Positions 9,545 through 17,622 of a stretch of DNA of 64,000 nucleotides are shown piece by piece. The stretch is from JAIBJN01 sp963748205. Its GTDB lineage: Bacteria; Actinomycetota; Thermoleophilia; Gaiellales; Gaiellaceae. How positions within the stretch are numbered: the first letter of the stretch is position 1; the number at the start of each line of letters is the position of its first letter. The notes below the pieces were generated by a model, which saw only the letters and a list, made by a program, of their open reading frames with translations, was not told the origin of the DNA and did no database searches. The stretch covers positions 434,001 through 498,000 of the forward strand of contig CAVVIB010000023.1 in the NCBI GenBank assembly GCA_963748205.1, written 5' to 3'. The translations under genes were made by a program, and so were the position numbers.

Positions 9545-10150
9545 ATGCCAGGCAACGGACAGCGGGAGTCCGGCGGCTCGGGGCAGCCAACGGACGTCGG
9601 CCGGGAGTGGCTTACCCTCGGCCAGGCAGCCGCCTTTCTAGGGGCGGCGCAGTCGACCGTGCGCAAATGGGCTGACCGGAAGCTCCTGCCGGCCTTCTAC
9701 ACGCCCGGTGGCCACCGCCGCTTCCGCCGCGCCGACCTGGAGGCGTTCCTCGCCGGCGAGACGACGGAGGCTCAGGGCGGGCCGACGGCCGGGGCACGCG
9801 TGCTCGTGGTCGACGACGACGCGGGGCTCCGTGACTTCATCAGGGCCAACCTCGAGGCGGACGGTTACGTCGTGCGCGAGGCGGGGAGCGCCGACGAAGG
9901 GCTCGCCGCGCTCGACGAGGAGCCGCCCGACCTGATCCTCCTCGACGTGCAGATGCCCAGGATGGACGGCTGGGAGATGCTCCGGCGCGTCCAGGAGCGG
10001 CACGGCGTCGACGCCATCCCGGTGATCATGTACAGCGGGAAGCTCGACCAGGCCGGAGAGGCCGAGTCGCGCGGCGCCCAGGCGTTCATCGGCAAGCCGC
10101 TCGACCCCGGTCGCCTTCTGGCCGCCACGAAACAGCTGCTACGGTCGTAG
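9545..10150 (+). CDS. HTH (MerR/excisionase-type) and response-regulator receiver fusion
   Basis: The 201-residue protein joins a winged helix-turn-helix of the excisionase/MerR type (residues about 20-70, TLGQAAAFLGAAQSTVRKW ending in the GGHRRFRRADLEAFL wing) to a receiver domain (about 84-200). The receiver keeps the acidic pocket VVDDD, the phospho-acceptor in LILLDVQMPRMDG, the switch Ser in MYSGK and the Lys in GKPLDP. The DNA-binding part precedes the receiver, the reverse of most response regulators. ATG 9545 is preferred over TTG 9497, because the latter would make an AT-rich inverted repeat coding. No kinase gene is adjacent; the nearest one in the window is at 41.7-43.6 kb. Confidence 0.85.
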   Translation: MPGNGQRESGGSGQPTDVGREWLTLGQAAAFLGAAQSTVRKWADRKLLPAFYTPGGHRRFRRADLEAFLAGETTEAQGGPTAGARVLVVDDDAGLRDFIRANLEADGYVVREAGSADEGLAALDEEPPDLILLDVQMPRMDGWEMLRRVQERHGVDAIPVIMYSGKLDQAGEAESRGAQAFIGKPLDPGRLLAATKQLLRS

Positions 10151-10155
10151 CCCTG
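10140..10155 (+). promoter_or_regulatory. Possible -10 box before the CTG start of the PAP2 gene
   Basis: TACGGT (10140-10145) lies seven bases before CTG 10153, the same geometry as other leaderless starts in this window. It lies within the last codons of the preceding regulator gene. A single short match like this is weak evidence alone. Confidence 0.3.
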
Positions 10156-10719
10156 CAAGGGCTGGACCGCGACGTCTTCACCTGGGTCGTCGAGCATCGC
10201 GCCGCGCCGTTCGACTGGCTCTTCGTCGGCCTCTCGGCGGCCACTTACGGCGCCGTTCTCTGGGTCCTGATCGCCGCGCTCCTGGCCGTGGCGGCCGGCA
10301 AGCCACCAGCCCGTATCGCCCTCATCACCGCCGCGACGGTCTGGACGGCGGATCTTCTCGCAGCGCTCCTGAAGACCGTGTTCGACCGCGAGCGTCCCTA
10401 CGAGGTCATCCCGCAGGCAGATCCGCTCCTGCGCTGGGACATCAGCAGCTCGCTGCCGTCCGGGCACGCGTCAGCGAGCGCGGCGGCGGCCGTGATCCTC
10501 GGCTATCTCCTCGGCGGACGCTGGGGCTGGGCGGTCGCGCTGCTCGCCGTCGCGGTCGGCTTCGCCCGCGTCTACATCGGCGTCCACTATCCGTCGGACG
10601 TGCTCGCGGGAGCCGCCGTGGGCGCCGGTGTAGGGCTCGTCGCGGTCGCGCTCGTCAGGCGTCTTCAGCCGACTTCAGCAGCCCCGCCACGATCAGCACG
10701 AGCGAGGCCAGAAGGCTGA
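10153..10719 (+). CDS. PAP2-family membrane phosphatase (probable CTG start)
   Basis: PAP2 enzymes dephosphorylate lipid or isoprenyl phosphates at the membrane. The three catalytic motifs are visible: KTVFDRERP, SLPSGHAS and ARVYIGVHYPSD. Several transmembrane helices surround them. The family-typical N-terminus LDRDVFTWVVEHRAAPFDW and the first helix are encoded from about 10153, but the frame holds no ATG, GTG or TTG there; the first is GTG 10288, which would delete the first helix. CTG 10153, two bases after the previous stop, is the likely start (about 188 residues). The last 65 bases overlap a convergent gene, so the tail after ALVRRLQ is not family-like and may be non-essential. Confidence 0.82.
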   Translation: MQGLDRDVFTWVVEHRAAPFDWLFVGLSAATYGAVLWVLIAALLAVAAGKPPARIALITAATVWTADLLAALLKTVFDRERPYEVIPQADPLLRWDISSSLPSGHASASAAAAVILGYLLGGRWGWAVALLAVAVGFARVYIGVHYPSDVLAGAAVGAGVGLVAVALVRRLQPTSAAPPRSARARPEG

Positions 10720-11125
10720 ACCAGAGTCCGATCCCACGACCCACGGCCGGCTGGAACTTCTCGGGGATGTCGATGAGCCGGATGAGGACGAGGATCGTCG
10801 CCGTGAGACCAAGCCCCGCGATGACCATGCCGTCCGGGACGCTCGGCGGGAGCTCGACGCCGAAGGCGCGGAGGCCGAGGAGGAGCAGCACGGCGAGCCC
10901 GATGACGAAGACGAGCTTGCCGATCGTGCCGGTGTGCCAGCCGAGGACCGACAGCCGCCCGCGCAGGTCGCCGGACACGGAGTACCAGCCCATGAACGAG
11001 CTCAGCGTGAGGACGAGCCCGCCGAGCCAGGCGAGAAGCTCGCCGGTGCGCCAGAGCCCGGCCGCCTGAGGCCCGGAGCCGGCGGCCAGCCGAACTCCTC
11101 CCGTCGCTCCCGGCACGTCCTCCAC
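10655..11125 (-). CDS. Four-helix membrane protein of unknown function
   Basis: The 156-residue protein has about four transmembrane segments (for example LLAWLGGLVLTLSSFMGWY, LVFVIGLAVLLLLGLRAF, MVIAGLGLTATILVLIRLI, LWFSLLASLVLIVAGLL). No catalytic motif or named family is recognised. It converges on and overlaps the PAP2 gene by 65 bases and follows a small membrane protein gene on the same strand by seven bases, with which it probably forms a unit. Confidence 0.7.
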   Translation of the reverse strand: MEDVPGATGGVRLAAGSGPQAAGLWRTGELLAWLGGLVLTLSSFMGWYSVSGDLRGRLSVLGWHTGTIGKLVFVIGLAVLLLLGLRAFGVELPPSVPDGMVIAGLGLTATILVLIRLIDIPEKFQPAVGRGIGLWFSLLASLVLIVAGLLKSAEDA

Positions 11126-11132
11126 GCGGTCC

Positions 11133-11384
11133 CTAGAGCCCGAAGAGCGACCCGATCTTTTCCCAGATCGAGAGGCTGAGGAAGAGCGTCAGGAAGATCA
11201 GGACGCCGATGAGGAAGAGGAACCGTAGGCCGGCGAGCCGCTGCTCGTGCTTATGGTCGATGGCGGCCCGCCGCTTCGCGCGCTCCTTGCGGAGACGCCG
11301 CTGAACCGCATGTGGATCGAGCGGCGGCGGATCCTCGATCTGGGGCTCTTCCCAGTCGACTCGGCGCGGTGCAGGTGCTGCCAT
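11133..11384 (-). CDS. Small membrane protein with basic coiled N-terminus (83 aa)
   Basis: The 83-residue protein starts at ATG 11384 (MAAPAPRRVDWEEPQ), has a highly charged helical stretch (RRLRKERAKRRAAIDHKHEQR) and one C-terminal membrane helix (LRFLFLIGVLIFLTLFLSLSI). No family is recognised. It is divergent from the large phosphatase gene and overlaps the upstream part of that longer open frame, but not its preferred start at 11470. Confidence 0.6.
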   Translation of the reverse strand: MAAPAPRRVDWEEPQIEDPPPLDPHAVQRRLRKERAKRRAAIDHKHEQRLAGLRFLFLIGVLIFLTLFLSLSIWEKIGSLFGL

Positions 11385-11457
11385 GGCACGCGATTGTTGC
11401 CGTTCACGCCGGATGCTGCAACCGGAGGCGACCTTTCGCACGCCGGCCGGACAGGGC

Positions 11458-11472
11458 GATAATGACGATGTG
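11458..11472 (+). promoter_or_regulatory. Leaderless-type promoter of the GAF-SpoIIE gene
   Basis: GATAAT (11458-11463), five of six matches to the -10 consensus, stands six bases before GTG 11470. TTCGCA at 11435-11440 is a weak -35 at the correct 17-base spacing. This supports GTG 11470 as the start rather than ATG 11383. Confidence 0.5.
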
Positions 11473-14217
11473 GAGCGGGTTCCAGCAGCGCCCGGCGAGG
11501 TTGATCCCGCAACCAGCGAGGCGGCCGGCCACGCCCTGACCGCCTTCGCGGCTGCCGCGCTCGAGCTCGTCCGCGGCGAATCCCCCGATCCGGGCCTTCG
11601 GGCGCTCGCCCGCGCGGTCGCCCTCGGCACCGGCGCCGAGCTCGTGATCGCGCGGGTGGCCGTGAACGGCAACGGGCTCGTCGCGCGCGCCGTGCACTCG
11701 GACTCGCCCGCGCTCACGGCGGAGCTGGAGGGAACCCGCATGCCCGTCGCGGACGCCGGTAGGGAGGAGCTCGACCTCGGCGACGCGCCTAGCGACCCGT
11801 CCGCGCCCGAGGCGGTGCGGCACGCCGCCGCCCGGGCAGGCGCGCCGATCGCCTGGTTCGTGCCGATCGCGCCCGAGGGCGAGGTCGTCGGCGTGCTCGA
11901 GCTCTACCGCTCCGGGCTGCCCTTCGGTCCGGACGAGCAGGCGCTTGCCCGCGCAGCCGCGGCGCACCTCGCGCTCGCGCTGCGGCTCGAGACCGGGCCG
12001 AACGGCCACGCGGAGCTGTCGCTGACGCAGCTCGAGCTGCTCGGCGAGGCTCTCGCAGCCGGCGCCGACGAGGCCGAGGCGGCCGAACAGATCGTGCGGG
12101 TCGCCCTCGTGGCCGCCGAGTCGGCGGGCGCGCTCCTCTGGCGGATCGAGCCGGAGTCAGCTCCGACGTTCCTCGCCGCGGAGGGCTTCGGCGGGGACAC
12201 ACCCGATCTGATCGACCTTCCCGAGCACGTCCGCCGCGCGGTCGACGCGGGCGACGAAGCCCCGGCGGAGGTGGGACCGTGGGTCCTGCACACCGTCCCG
12301 CTCGGCGAGCCGCCCGTCGCGGCGCTCCAGCTCGCCTTCGAGCGCGACCACGTCGGGGAGCCGGAGCTGGCACGCCTCGCGCCCTTCGCGGCCGGCGCCG
12401 CCCTCGCGCTCAGGCGCAGCCGGCGGGTCAGCCTGATCGCGCTGGCGCTCAAGCGGTCGCAGACCCTCGTCGCGGTCGTCAGCCAGGCGATCGCCCAGCT
12501 CTCGCTCACGCACACGCTCGAGACCGCGGTCGACCGGGTCGCCGAGCTGACCTCGAGCGGCCACGTGGGGATCTACCTCCAGGAAGGGAGCCGCCTCGTC
12601 GACGCGGCCTCGCGCAACCTCGCCGGGCCGCACACCGACCTGGCCGAGCAGCTGCTCGAGCTCGCCCTCGGCCCCTTCCGCAGCCGCGGCTTCCTCTTCA
12701 TCGAGGACATGAGGAACGACCCCAGGCTCGCCGGTCTCGACCCGGTTCTCGAGGAGGCCGGCATCCGTCGGGCGCTCTTCATCCCTCTGCTCGTCCGCGA
12801 CGAGGTGATCGGCGCCCTCGGCGTCTTCAAGACGCGCCCGCGTCCCTACCGCGAGGGCGAAGAGGGGCTCCTGATCGCATTGTCGAGCCAGCTCGCCGTT
12901 GCCGTGCAGAACGCGCGCCTGCACGAGCGCACGAAGGAGCTGTCGGAGATCCTCGAGCGTACGCTCGAGTCCGAGCGGCGTGCCGCCCGCCAGGTGCGCG
13001 GCCTCTACGAGATCAGCCAGTCCTTCACGGAGAGCCTGTCCCTCGACGCGACGCTCGAGGCGGTCGCCCGCACGATGGCCGGCCTTCTCGAAGCCGACGT
13101 CGCCGTCATCCGCATGCCCGACCCGCGGACGGGCGGGCTCACGGCCCGGGCCGTCCACGTCGCCGACCCGCGGCTGGCCGACGTCGTCGAGGCGCTGGCC
13201 GCGCGCACCCAGCCGCTCTCGGCGCCGCTCGCGCGCGAGCTCCTCGAGTCCAAGCAGGCGGTCATGCTTCGGCCCGGCACGTTCGGCCCGGACGACGTGC
13301 ACCGGATCCTCGAGCCGTTCCTGCGCCGGGGCGCGTCCGCGGCCGTGCTCCCGCTGGCGACGCCCGGCGAGGTGCTGGGGACGCTCACGGTCGTGTCCTT
13401 CGACCCGACCAGGCCGCTCGAGGAGGACGACGTCGACGTGGCCCTCGCGGTCGGCGCACAGGCCGCGCTCGCGATCGACAACGCGCGCCTGTACCAGCAG
13501 CAGAAGGACTTCGCGGAGACGATGCAGCGCTCGCTCCTCCCGCGCGCGCTCCCGCGGGTGAGCGGGCTCGACGTCGGGCACGTCTACCAGTCGTCCGCGC
13601 GGGTCGACGTCGGCGGCGACCTCTACGACTTCGTCGTGCTCGAGGACGGGCGGCTCGCGGTCGCGGTCGGCGACGTGCTCGGCAAGGGCATCGGGGCCGC
13701 GGCGGACATGGCGATGACGAAGTTCAGCTTCCGCGTCCTCGCGCGCGGGGACGCCGAGCCGTCCGCCGTCCTGGCGAGCGCGAACGACGTTGTCTGCGAG
13801 GAGATCGAGCCCGGGAAGTTCGTCACGCTCCTCTACGCCGTCGTCGACCCGGCGGCGAGGGAGCTCGCGTGCGGGAGCGCCGGGCATCCGCCGGCGAGGA
13901 TCGTCGGGCCCTTCGGGCGCGTGAAGGCGCTCGCCGTCAGGGGCATGGCACTCGGCATCGAGCCCGGCCAGGAGTACGACTCCGAGCGGGTCCAGCTCGA
14001 GCCCGGCTCGGTCGTCGTCCTCTACACGGACGGCGTGATCGAGGCGCGTCGTGACGGCGAGCTCTACGGGGAGGAGCGGCTCGACCGCCTGCTCGCCCGG
14101 CAGCACGACCTTCCGGCACAGGAGCTGGCGGACGCGATCCTCGACGACTGCCGCCGCTTCTCCGGCGGCGACCTCTCGGACGACTGCGCCATCGTCTGTC
14201 TCAAGCTGGCACGCTGA
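11470..14217 (+). CDS. Multi-GAF SpoIIE/RsbU-type protein serine phosphatase
   Basis: This large (915-residue) soluble protein is probably a PP2C-type phosphatase acting on an anti-anti-sigma factor. Three or four GAF-like sensor modules precede the catalytic domain: two degenerate ones in residues 1-310, a clear one at about 320-487 (SGHVGIYLQEGS to AVAVQNARLHER) and another at about 513-677. The SpoIIE domain (about 677-915) starts with the linker MQRSLLPRALP and keeps the metal-binding acidic residues in VDVGGDLYD, VGDVLGKGI, LYTDGVIEA and SDDCAIV. GTG 11470 is chosen from the GATAAT box. No sigma or anti-sigma gene is adjacent, so the target is unknown. Confidence 0.88.
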   Translation: MERVPAAPGEVDPATSEAAGHALTAFAAAALELVRGESPDPGLRALARAVALGTGAELVIARVAVNGNGLVARAVHSDSPALTAELEGTRMPVADAGREELDLGDAPSDPSAPEAVRHAAARAGAPIAWFVPIAPEGEVVGVLELYRSGLPFGPDEQALARAAAAHLALALRLETGPNGHAELSLTQLELLGEALAAGADEAEAAEQIVRVALVAAESAGALLWRIEPESAPTFLAAEGFGGDTPDLIDLPEHVRRAVDAGDEAPAEVGPWVLHTVPLGEPPVAALQLAFERDHVGEPELARLAPFAAGAALALRRSRRVSLIALALKRSQTLVAVVSQAIAQLSLTHTLETAVDRVAELTSSGHVGIYLQEGSRLVDAASRNLAGPHTDLAEQLLELALGPFRSRGFLFIEDMRNDPRLAGLDPVLEEAGIRRALFIPLLVRDEVIGALGVFKTRPRPYREGEEGLLIALSSQLAVAVQNARLHERTKELSEILERTLESERRAARQVRGLYEISQSFTESLSLDATLEAVARTMAGLLEADVAVIRMPDPRTGGLTARAVHVADPRLADVVEALAARTQPLSAPLARELLESKQAVMLRPGTFGPDDVHRILEPFLRRGASAAVLPLATPGEVLGTLTVVSFDPTRPLEEDDVDVALAVGAQAALAIDNARLYQQQKDFAETMQRSLLPRALPRVSGLDVGHVYQSSARVDVGGDLYDFVVLEDGRLAVAVGDVLGKGIGAAADMAMTKFSFRVLARGDAEPSAVLASANDVVCEEIEPGKFVTLLYAVVDPAARELACGSAGHPPARIVGPFGRVKALAVRGMALGIEPGQEYDSERVQLEPGSVVVLYTDGVIEARRDGELYGEERLDRLLARQHDLPAQELADAILDDCRRFSGGDLSDDCAIVCLKLAR

Positions 14218-14221
14218 GCCC

Positions 14222-15790
14222 GTGACCCCCGGCTCGGACGTCGCCGCCGCTCCGGTCGCCCCTGCCGCAGTGCTCAGCCGGGCGCGGCTCTCGGTCGTCG
14301 TGTTCACGGCGGGCGCCGCCACGCTCGCCACCGAGATCGCGGCGTCGCGGCTCCTCGCGCCCTACTTCGGCAGCTCGACGATCGTGTGGGCGAACATCAT
14401 CGGGCTGATCCTCCTGTACCTGTCCATCGGGTACTGGCTGGGCGGGAGGGTCGCCGATCGCCGTCCCGAGCCGCGGCTCCTCGGCTGGATCATCCTCGTG
14501 GCGGCGCTCGCGGTCGCGGCGACGCCGTTCGTCGCCCGCCCGATCCTCGAGCTCGCCGTCGAGGGCCTCGACGCGGTCTCGGTCGGCGCGGTCGTCGGGT
14601 CGTTCTTCGCCGCGCTCGCGCTCTTCGCGATTCCGATCACCCTGCTCGGCATGGTCGCGCCCTTCGCCATCCGCCTCGCGCTCGACGACGTCCAGGAGGC
14701 CGGCAGAGTCGCGGGCCAGCTCTACGCGATCTCGACGATCGGGAGCATCGTCGGGACGTTCCTCTCGGCGATCGTGACGATCCCGCTCGCCGGGACGCAG
14801 CGCACGATGCTCGGCTGCGCCGCGCTGCTCGTCCTCGCGGCCGCGCTCCTCCTCGGGCCCCGCTGGCAGCTCCTCACGCTCGGCGTGGCGGCGCTCCTGC
14901 TCGTCCCCGCGGGCACCATCAAGGCGAGCTCGGGCCTCCTGTACGAGACCGAGTCGTCCTACCAGTACATCCAGATCCTCGAGCGGAGCGACGGCTCGCG
15001 CGTGCTGAAGCTCAACGAGGGCGTCGCCGTGCACTCCGTCTGGCACGAGGACTCCGTGCTCACCGGCGGCGTCTGGGACACGTTCCTGCTCGTCCCGCCG
15101 CTCCTCGACCGCCCGGTGGAGAAGATGCTCGTGATCGGCAACGCCGGTGGAACGGTGGCGCGGGCCTTCGGCGAGCTCTACCCGGACGTCGAGATCGACG
15201 GCGTCGAGATCGATCCGGAGGTCAGCGACGCGGCGCGTCGGTACATGGGCCTCGAGGACAACCCGCGCCTGGACGTGATCACCGCGGACGGGCGGCCGTA
15301 CCTCGAGCTCACAGACGAGACCTACGACATCATCGTCGCCGACGCCTACCACCAGCCCTACATCCCGTTCTACCTCGCCACGCGCGAGTTCTTCGAGGCG
15401 GCCCGGGAGCACCTGAATCCGGGCGGCATCATCGCCCTCAACGTCGCCGGCGTCCCGGGCGACGAGCGTCTCTCGGAGGCGATCGGCAGCACGCTTCTGG
15501 CCGAGTTCCCGCAGGCCTGGCGCTGGCAGCCGCTCCGCTTCAACGAGCTGATGCTGGGGTTCACCGAGCCGGTCGGCCGCGACCAGCTCGTCGATCGCGT
15601 CGAGGGCGCGCCCTCCGCGGTGGACGTGCTCGTGCCGCTCTTCCAGGGCGGCCTCGAGCCGGTCGATGCGACGGAGCGGCCGCTGACCGACGACCGGGCG
15701 CCGGTCGAGTGGCTGACCGACCGGATGATCATCGACTTCGTCGCCCGCGGCGGCGAGCTCGACGAGGACTACCTGCCGACGCGGCCGTAG
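14222..15790 (+). CDS. Membrane-fused spermidine synthase-like protein
   Basis: The 522-residue protein combines an N-terminal membrane domain of about seven or eight helices (residues 20-245, starting TLATEIAASRLLAPYFG) with a C-terminal spermidine synthase-like Rossmann domain (about 260-480). The nucleotide-binding region reads VIGNAGGTVARAF and VEIDPEVSDAARRY, with the DGRPYL and IIVADAYHQPYIP motifs. The membrane-fused class is common in bacteria, but aminopropyl transfer is proven for few members, so the substrate is uncertain. It starts at GTG 14222 four bases after the phosphatase stop and may share its transcript. The 3' end overlaps the convergent gene by 22 bases. Confidence 0.85.
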   Translation: MTPGSDVAAAPVAPAAVLSRARLSVVVFTAGAATLATEIAASRLLAPYFGSSTIVWANIIGLILLYLSIGYWLGGRVADRRPEPRLLGWIILVAALAVAATPFVARPILELAVEGLDAVSVGAVVGSFFAALALFAIPITLLGMVAPFAIRLALDDVQEAGRVAGQLYAISTIGSIVGTFLSAIVTIPLAGTQRTMLGCAALLVLAAALLLGPRWQLLTLGVAALLLVPAGTIKASSGLLYETESSYQYIQILERSDGSRVLKLNEGVAVHSVWHEDSVLTGGVWDTFLLVPPLLDRPVEKMLVIGNAGGTVARAFGELYPDVEIDGVEIDPEVSDAARRYMGLEDNPRLDVITADGRPYLELTDETYDIIVADAYHQPYIPFYLATREFFEAAREHLNPGGIIALNVAGVPGDERLSEAIGSTLLAEFPQAWRWQPLRFNELMLGFTEPVGRDQLVDRVEGAPSAVDVLVPLFQGGLEPVDATERPLTDDRAPVEWLTDRMIIDFVARGGELDEDYLPTRP

Positions 15791-16179
15791 CGCGTCGAGG
15801 CGAGCGCGCCGAGGATCACGCCTGCGGCGAGGAGCTGCGTCGAGGCGCTCAGCCCGCCGCTCTTGTGCCAGCCGCGCACCCGGTGGCTGGGGAAGAGCTT
15901 GCGGCCGCCCGGGCGCGGGAGGGGGAGCACGTGCTCCACGTCGGGGACGGACGCCCCGATCGCGCCGACGACCGTGGGGGAGGTCGGCCCGCGGGTCGCG
16001 GCCAGGAGGAGCAGCCCGGCGACGCCGCTCGCGATCTCGAACCGGCGGGAGGAGACGTCCCAGTGCGGCACCGCGTCGCCGGCCGCATGGGTGGCGAGCC
16101 CGAGGACCAGCGCTCGCCGGCGGTTGCCCGCGAGGGCCCCGACCAGGCCTCCGGAAGCCACGTGGAGGGAGACGATCAT
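15769..16179 (-). CDS. Membrane protein with HxxxD/HWD motif
   Basis: The 136-residue protein is largely hydrophobic. It contains ATHAAGDAVPHWDVSS near residue 30 and SVPDVEHVLPLPR further on; the His and Asp spacing recalls the YdjM/DUF457 family of putative membrane metal-dependent hydrolases. That assignment is tentative. It faces the L,D-transpeptidase gene divergently, with a 62-base gap that must hold both promoters. Confidence 0.65.
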   Translation of the reverse strand: MIVSLHVASGGLVGALAGNRRRALVLGLATHAAGDAVPHWDVSSRRFEIASGVAGLLLLAATRGPTSPTVVGAIGASVPDVEHVLPLPRPGGRKLFPSHRVRGWHKSGGLSASTQLLAAGVILGALASTRYGRVGR

Positions 16180-16241
16180 CGCCCGCGAAGGTTGACGTTC
16201 ACGGCGTGAAGGATTGCAGCCGTCGGCTCGTCTAAGATCGC

Positions 16242-17204
16242 ATGACGATGTTTCGCGCGCTCCTCGCTCTCACTCTTGTCATCGCCGCGCTCGCCGCGAG
16301 CTCCCCGGCGGGCGCCCAGGCGCCGGTCATCGCCGCGGGCGTGACCATCGCCGGCAACAACGTCGGCGGGCTCACGCAAGAGCAGGCGACCGACGCCATC
16401 CAGACCTACTTCGACCGCCGGATCATGGTGCACCTCGGCGCCCGCACGGTCGGCCTGCGTCCCGAGACGATCCGTGCCCGGGGCCGCGTCTTCCTGGCCG
16501 TCCGCGACGCCCTGGCGGCTGCGCCCGGCACGGCGATCCCGCTCCAGGTGATCATCAACGAGAACGCGATCCGCATCTGGGTCAACACCCGCGCGAGGTT
16601 CTTCCGCCGCGCACCGGTCTCGACGCGCGCGGTGCTCTCCGGCCTGACGCCGCACCTGACGAAGCCGAAGGACGGGCGCGAGCTCATGACCTACTACGGC
16701 CGCCGGGCGATCGTCGGCGCGCTTCGGCGCCACGACCGCGACGTCACGCTGCCCTGGCGGGCGCTGAAGCCGGCGCGCACGCCGTCCAACCACGGCCCCG
16801 TCGTCGTCATCCAGCGGAGCTCGAAGCGCCTCGTCCTCTACCGCGGCAGCAGGGCGGGGGCGATGAGCGCTGCGGCGTCGTTCGGGATCGCCACGGGGAT
16901 GGCCGCCTATCCGACGCCCACGGGCAACTTCCGCATCGTGACGAAGCAGCGGAACCCCTGGTGGTACCCGCCTGCGGCCGACTGGGCAAAGGGCGCCAAG
17001 CCTGTACCGCCCGGGCCCGGCAACCCGCTCGGCACCCGCTGGATGGGCCTGAACGTCGGCGCCGTGGGGATCCACGGGACGCCGGACGCCGCCTCGATCG
17101 GCTACTCGGCCTCGCACGGGTGCATCCGCATGCGGATCTCCGACGCCGAGTGGCTCTTCGAGCGCATCCGCGTCGGCACGCCGGTCTTCATCCGCAGCGC
17201 CTAG
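16242..17204 (+). CDS. Secreted L,D-transpeptidase (YkuD domain)
   Basis: L,D-transpeptidases make 3-3 cross-links in peptidoglycan or attach proteins to it. The 320-residue protein has a signal peptide (MFRALLALTLVIAALAASS, cleavage near AGA), a peptidoglycan-binding PG_binding_4-like segment (GVTIAGNNVGGLTQEQA, residues about 30-160) and a YkuD catalytic domain (about 188-318). The catalytic motif SHGCIRM is near residue 291, with the upstream His in GIHGTPD. ATG 16248 is an alternative start; TAAGAT at 16233-16238 lies nine bases before it. The stop overlaps the convergent membrane protein gene by four bases. Confidence 0.92.
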   Translation: MTMFRALLALTLVIAALAASSPAGAQAPVIAAGVTIAGNNVGGLTQEQATDAIQTYFDRRIMVHLGARTVGLRPETIRARGRVFLAVRDALAAAPGTAIPLQVIINENAIRIWVNTRARFFRRAPVSTRAVLSGLTPHLTKPKDGRELMTYYGRRAIVGALRRHDRDVTLPWRALKPARTPSNHGPVVVIQRSSKRLVLYRGSRAGAMSAAASFGIATGMAAYPTPTGNFRIVTKQRNPWWYPPAADWAKGAKPVPPGPGNPLGTRWMGLNVGAVGIHGTPDAASIGYSASHGCIRMRISDAEWLFERIRVGTPVFIRSA

Positions 17205-17533
17205 CCCGGTCGAGCGGTGCGGCCCCGCCGCATCAGCACGCGGAGCGTCCAGCCGAGCATCGTTCCCGCGATCCAGCCGAGCATCTGCGCCGGGAGGACG
17301 ACGTAGAGGAAGAGCGCGCCGACGCGCGCACCGAGCACTTCGGTGCACTCGTAGCAGTCGTCAGCCAGAGCCACGAGGTACAAGACGCCTGCGACCGCAA
17401 GTCCGCCCCACACGAGGATCCCGACCACACGGCGCCCCGACGTTCCGAGCGCGTACGCCAGCCCGGCTGCGAGGAGGAACGTCCCCCCTCCGAGCCAGAG
17501 GGTGAAGGCGGCCAGCTCGGAAAGAAATCGCAT
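17201..17533 (-). CDS. Three-helix membrane protein under a strong leaderless promoter
   Basis: The 110-residue protein has three predicted membrane helices (residues about 5-29, 36-57 and 68-98) and a basic C-terminus (LMRRGRTARPG). A CYEC pair lies between helices 2 and 3. No family is recognised. Its interest lies in its promoter: a consensus TTGACA, a TATATC -10 element and an inverted repeat immediately before ATG 17533. Confidence 0.7.
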   Translation of the reverse strand: MRFLSELAAFTLWLGGGTFLLAAGLAYALGTSGRRVVGILVWGGLAVAGVLYLVALADDCYECTEVLGARVGALFLYVVLPAQMLGWIAGTMLGWTLRVLMRRGRTARPG

Positions 17534-17567
17534 ATCTGCGATATAGCAGATTTGAGCTAATTGTCAA
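17531..17567 (-). promoter_or_regulatory. Consensus promoter with palindromic operator and leaderless start
   Basis: Read on the minus strand: TTGACA (17562-17567), a 16-base spacer, TATATC (17540-17545), six bases, then ATG 17533. The -10 hexamer is the exact spacer of a perfect inverted repeat ATCTGC (17546-17551) and GCAGAT (17534-17539). A protein bound to this repeat would cover the -10 region and the start codon. The local AT content is far above that of the neighbourhood. Confidence 0.7.
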
Positions 17568-17622
17568 CGCGGCCGAAGGCGCCGGGCACTTGCAAGCACC
17601 CCGGTAGACTGGAGCGCGGCCC

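Noticed and set aside
11383..11469. ATG 11383 as start of the GAF-SpoIIE gene
   Set aside because: It would fully overlap the start of the divergent small membrane protein gene and ignores the GATAAT box before GTG 11470.
11904..14331. Long minus-strand frames opposite the GAF-SpoIIE gene
   Set aside because: Translations are Arg/Glu-rich mirror images of the coding strand, and the plus strand has a complete domain architecture.
16214..17560. Second plus-strand frame of about 450 codons through the L,D-transpeptidase
   Set aside because: It has no domain signal and reads through the opposite-strand gene; the other frame holds the signal peptide and SHGCIRM motif.
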